Of a DNA stretch of 64,000 nt, positions 60,101 to 64,000 are shown piece by piece. The translations under genes and the position numbers were made by a program. A model generated the notes under the pieces. The model saw only the letters and a program-made list of their open reading frames with translations. It did not search any database and was not told where the DNA came from. Each line of letters opens with the position of its first letter. The stretch's first letter is position 1. Origin of the DNA: Pyronema omphalodes (lineage: Eukaryota > Ascomycota > Pezizomycetes > Pezizales > Pyronemataceae). Location: positions 248,001 to 312,000 of the forward strand of contig JAJJXM010000026.1 of NCBI GenBank assembly GCA_024516155.1, in the 5' to 3' direction.

Positions 60101-63100
60101 ACCCGCGGACAAAGCTGCACTTGGAAATAGTCGATGGTGTGCTGTATCTCTGGCTGTCAAGTATCGTGGATCCTTACTGCAGGTATCCTGAGAACAAAGA
60201 TCTGCGCGACCACCGTAGAGTTGCAGAAATGGAAATTCTTCAAGTATGCCGCGGGCTGTGTCGCGTCCCTCGTGTCGGTCGGCAAAACGTATGTATGTGC
60301 GTCGAACAGGTTTAGTCACAAGCCTCTTTCTTCAGAATCAGCCATCACGCACTGACTGGTAAAAATCCCCGACCAGTTAACCCATTTCTTCCACCGGCAG
60401 CGCGGGAATCCTTCAAATCGACACGAAATATGGCTTGAGAAATTGCAAGCCACCGCCTTGTTTCTCCTGTGCCAGTAGGCGTTAAGCAAACAAGGTTCCG
60501 ACGAGGCTGGGTTCCGTCACTTTGATCCGTTTGGTTGCAGAGCCAACCGCGATAAAACCAAAGTGTCTGTTTTGCCACCTAGGGTCAGCAGGTCACCAAA
60601 TTAACTAAGTGTATGTGATCGGGTCGAGTCCACTTGTCAAGTCCATCTGGTCGGGTCACCACTTCTGGCTCTCCGCTCATTTTATCTCAAGGTCAAAAGT
60701 CTGGCCCCTCGCAACTACCGCTCACCTCCCTCTCCCCTCTCTCGTCTTCCGGCGCGCGGCGGCACACAGCCTAAAGCAGTTAACGCGAAGCATACGACTT
60801 CCGCATTTGGCGCAGACAACCCAGCATCTCTGGGTCCCTACTGGTTCAATTTTTGAGGTTGCACAGAGACTATCGAGGGTATGCGCCTTCGCCGCTAAGT
60901 AGCCAAACCAGCGCTCCTGCGCTCCGGCCAGCTGAGGGTGGATGTGCGAGTTTCTGCGAGTTTCTCGACTTTCGCCGCATGGCGGTATTCCCCGTGGGTG
61001 GGAAGATGATAAAAAGACATGGTGCATAGGTTTCCGGGTGCTGGAGAAGAGGGGATCGAGACTAAAGTTATCGTCCTTGGCGCGGTCGACCATAGGCACG
61101 TTACGTGAAGTATCGCCAACCAGCCGCGCTTTGGCTGTGTCTCGGATTTGATAATTAGTCGTTCCTCACTGATGTCAGCAGCAGTAGTAAACGGCGGAGA
61201 ATATTGCCGGCGACTCAGAAGACATGGAAGGGAAAATGGTGGGCTAAGGAATTGATGAGAGAGAGAATACAACCTTGATCCCGGAAGATCGAGATTGGGG
61301 TGTCAAGTCATGAGGAACCACGCGGGATTGCGTGACGCCGCGATGGACTAATATGTAAGAGAATCCTTGAGAAAAATGTGAGCTGTTTGCGTGGGTGAAG
61401 CGCCGGTTTGATGAAAAGTGGAAGATGGTGGAGAATTGAGGATGAAAGGGGGACGAGAAAACAAACACCAAAAACAATTGATGAAATGGAGGCGGGCTTC
61501 TCAATTCTCAATTTTCCATCTCCATCATCATCATCTCCAGCATCTCCAGCATCCATCTCCAGACCCACCTGTCTAATCCTCAGTCTCGGATCCATATTTC
61601 ACGCTACGATACCAACGTAAGTTAGCGCATATTTTCGCGCAATTAACAGCATCGCGCGCCAGCCGCAAGACACAGACGTGTGTTTCCAGTTTCCCGAGTT
61701 GCTCTCAGACTAAAGATGCCGCGGGGAGGGAAAGCTGAATTTCTGATACCGGTACTTGGGATCTTCACCGGGTCTGAGCTTGCCTAAATTCGTCTTAGTT
61801 GAAAAAATACTAGGGGTGCCATGAGCGTAGTCCATATCCGCGCGCCTCATAGGTTTTCTGTAGATGTAGAGTGCATGTATGTAGGATCTGTTTGAAATTC
61901 TATCTAGAGCAAACTTATCATATCCCGCGGGTTTAAAAGTACCGAAATCGACAATCCTCAGGACTCCACGCAGCTAATTGAGCTGCCCATGCGCCGGCGG
62001 TCTCGACTGCGTCTTGTCTGTCTAAAGACGGTGGGTTTACGAGGTAGAGTGGGGTCAGAGCTGTAACGGCTTTGGAGAGCAGGGAGCTCCAACTCCGTCG
62101 TAATCAAAATTAGGCGGGGAAAATCCAGCGTAAGATCTGGGCATGGCGTTGGGGTCTCCTTAAACGGTTGAATAGTAACGCAGAAGTCCTCGCTTATCAT
62201 CGTACTCTATGGCGTTTGCGGGTGAATTTCTGCATGCAATAATTCTTGGCGCTCGGTGAAGATATTATTGCTATTATTATTGTTCATCCGAAAGTTGACG
62301 ATGACTGGTCAATGAGGAATTTGTGTATTTGTATTGGTAATTTTACTGAGTGGTGGAGATAATCGGGACACAATGGAGTTGGTGTGGGACATAACCGGGT
62401 TGGAGTAAAAACATAATCAAGTTAGAATGACAGTGTAATCGACCCATCATCACTTTTAAGCGAAGATGCGAGATGGATACACGGCACAACCGCTCGTCAC
62501 TGCTCAAAATACCCACACGTCCAACATATCTACATGCCTCATGCTGTGTTAATATTTTTTTTTCTAAACGGTAGACGCAAACCCATCGTCTTCCTGCAAG
62601 GCATCGGTCTGAAACCCCCCAACACCTGCATATTTAATTTCGATAAACTTTGCTCCGGATCCATCCTCTAACCGAAGGTGAACCCGAGCATGGTAGGAAG
62701 CAGACGCAGCACACCGCGGAAGTCGTCCTTTTCATCGCGCATAGATGTTTCATCCCCGTTGGAAGGCCCCCGCACAAGGCGTACTAGCGGGTAATAATTA
62801 TTTAAAAAAAAATTCTTCATGAATAAAATCCTATGGGCTGTAGATATCAATACGAAAATATTACGCACGTCTTTTCCTCCTTCTCCATTTCCGGCGAACT
62901 AAGCAATCATAATATCAGCCATTAAATGCACGGAAGTGGAAACTCAATGGCCACCACCACAGCCGCACAACCCTCTCGGCGACTATCGCTTGCCAAAGGC
63001 CGCTGATGACACCGTGAGTACTCGTATGTACATACAGACGTACATACACATACGAAACCCCTAACATAGCGCAATAGATCTATGCCTAAGTCCAGTCCAG

Positions 63101-64000
63101 ATCTTAATAACCATCTTAGCATCAATACAAAGAACGACCGTATGGCTCCGTACAGATCATACGGTGCAGGTGGAACCGGTTGTGCGTCCAGCTATCACAA
63201 GCTATCATTCACTAAAGCCGGTCTAACAGCGTCTAACATCAATAATCAGTCCGGCCTATTATCTCACCGACAGAGAGAGCTCTAGAAACCCCTCTTCTCT
63301 CGGAGAAGGAAAGAACACAGAGGCTTGGTGAAGCTCGGTAGAATCCCGTGGATGTTTCTACAGTATGTACTCATAAGAAAGTAACGATGTACCCTACAAT
63401 AAACACTCCATGCGCGCATGTGGCGCAAATAAAACAACAGGGGAAATGGTAAAACTATTGCAATGATATGGTAGGCCGTGAGTCTCGTCACGACATTCTA
63501 TAGTCTAATGACGTCTTAACATTGTGCTTTCAAGGAAATGGTACTGTTGATAACAACAACACTTCAGCTGCGAGATATGTATCATACCACGAGTGCGTAT
63601 ACGCTAGGTTATTGAAGAATCAGACTGGAGCAGAAGAAGTGAACATGGAAGAAGGATCCATATCCATCCCTGTGACATTACATGAAGCAATTTGTCGATT
63701 CATCGATGGTCGGAAGCATCACGCGCAGCCGCGGGACCAGGGACCAGGGACCACCATTCCACATTACATAACAAAAGGCAAGACAAGGCAAGAAAAAAGG
63801 CTTTAGTCTCGGTTTCCCATGCCTGAGGAATTTTGTATGTATCCTTATCCTGTATCAGTAGAATTTCGAACATGGCGGAACCCTAGCATAGTACGGCGGA
63901 TAAGATACTGTAGGAACCGGGATTTTCTATGTTGTGATTGGATGAATTAACGGAAGCTGTATTTCCGCTGGAATACACTAAGCGGCTAGAGTGGCTGGCG
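57131..64000. other. No supported gene in the last ~6.9 kb
   Basis: 57131-58000 still has ATGT/GATA microsatellites (57670-57700, 57945). 58000-64000 is of normal complexity and mixed GC, with only ORFs up to 134 codons that lack domains, paired splice signals or start context. I found no tRNA, terminal inverted repeat or transposase piece. Old decayed repeats or a long non-coding interval are both possible. Confidence 0.45.

Overview
This is nuclear DNA of a filamentous ascomycete (Pezizomycotina). The genes carry short GT-AG introns (mostly 45-85 nt) with CTAAC/CTGAC-like branch sites close to the acceptor. The gene content is also typical: a giant Leashin-type 'involucrin repeat' protein, a Zn2Cys6 protein, a fungal STAND/NACHT protein and a leucine-biosynthesis LEU2. 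The class within Pezizomycotina cannot be fixed from the sequence alone.

Layout. Positions 1-10295 hold most of one very large plus-strand gene, open at the left edge. Its exons encode acidic and Pro/Ser-rich tandem repeats, a coiled coil and a conserved C-terminal domain; I read it as a Leashin (Woronin-body tether) homologue. Positions 12577-14378 hold a multi-pass membrane protein resembling MATE transporters. About 14.4-33.2 kb is a gene-poor island. It contains two related hAT-type non-autonomous elements, a nested decayed copy and a separate intact copy of a second hAT-type family, a pogo-like MITE, a small secreted 8-cysteine protein, and a minus-strand NACHT (NLR-like) gene preceded by a small glycine-rich ORF whose frame breaks exactly where the NACHT protein begins.

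Positions 33.7-42.1 kb are a normal gene-dense stretch. It holds a Kre9-like single-pass surface protein (minus), an unknown 315-residue one-TM protein (plus), a histidine-phosphatase protein resembling TFIIIC subunit tau55 (plus), APC10/Doc1 (plus) and 3-isopropylmalate dehydrogenase (plus, with a possible Leu3 site upstream). These are housekeeping functions (pol III transcription, cell-cycle ubiquitination, leucine synthesis) and are not an operon or cluster.

From 42.1 kb onward the window is gene-poor again. It has one tRNA-Val(AAC), then an unusual 3.5-kb field of minisatellites and low-complexity tracts (47.0-50.5 kb), then a minus-strand gene fusing a Zn2Cys6 DNA-binding cluster to a maltose/galactoside-type O-acetyltransferase. 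Low-complexity DNA with strand-switching composition and an intact MITE follow. The last ~7 kb shows no gene I can support. Exon borders were read by eye from splice consensus and frame; none was checked against transcripts.
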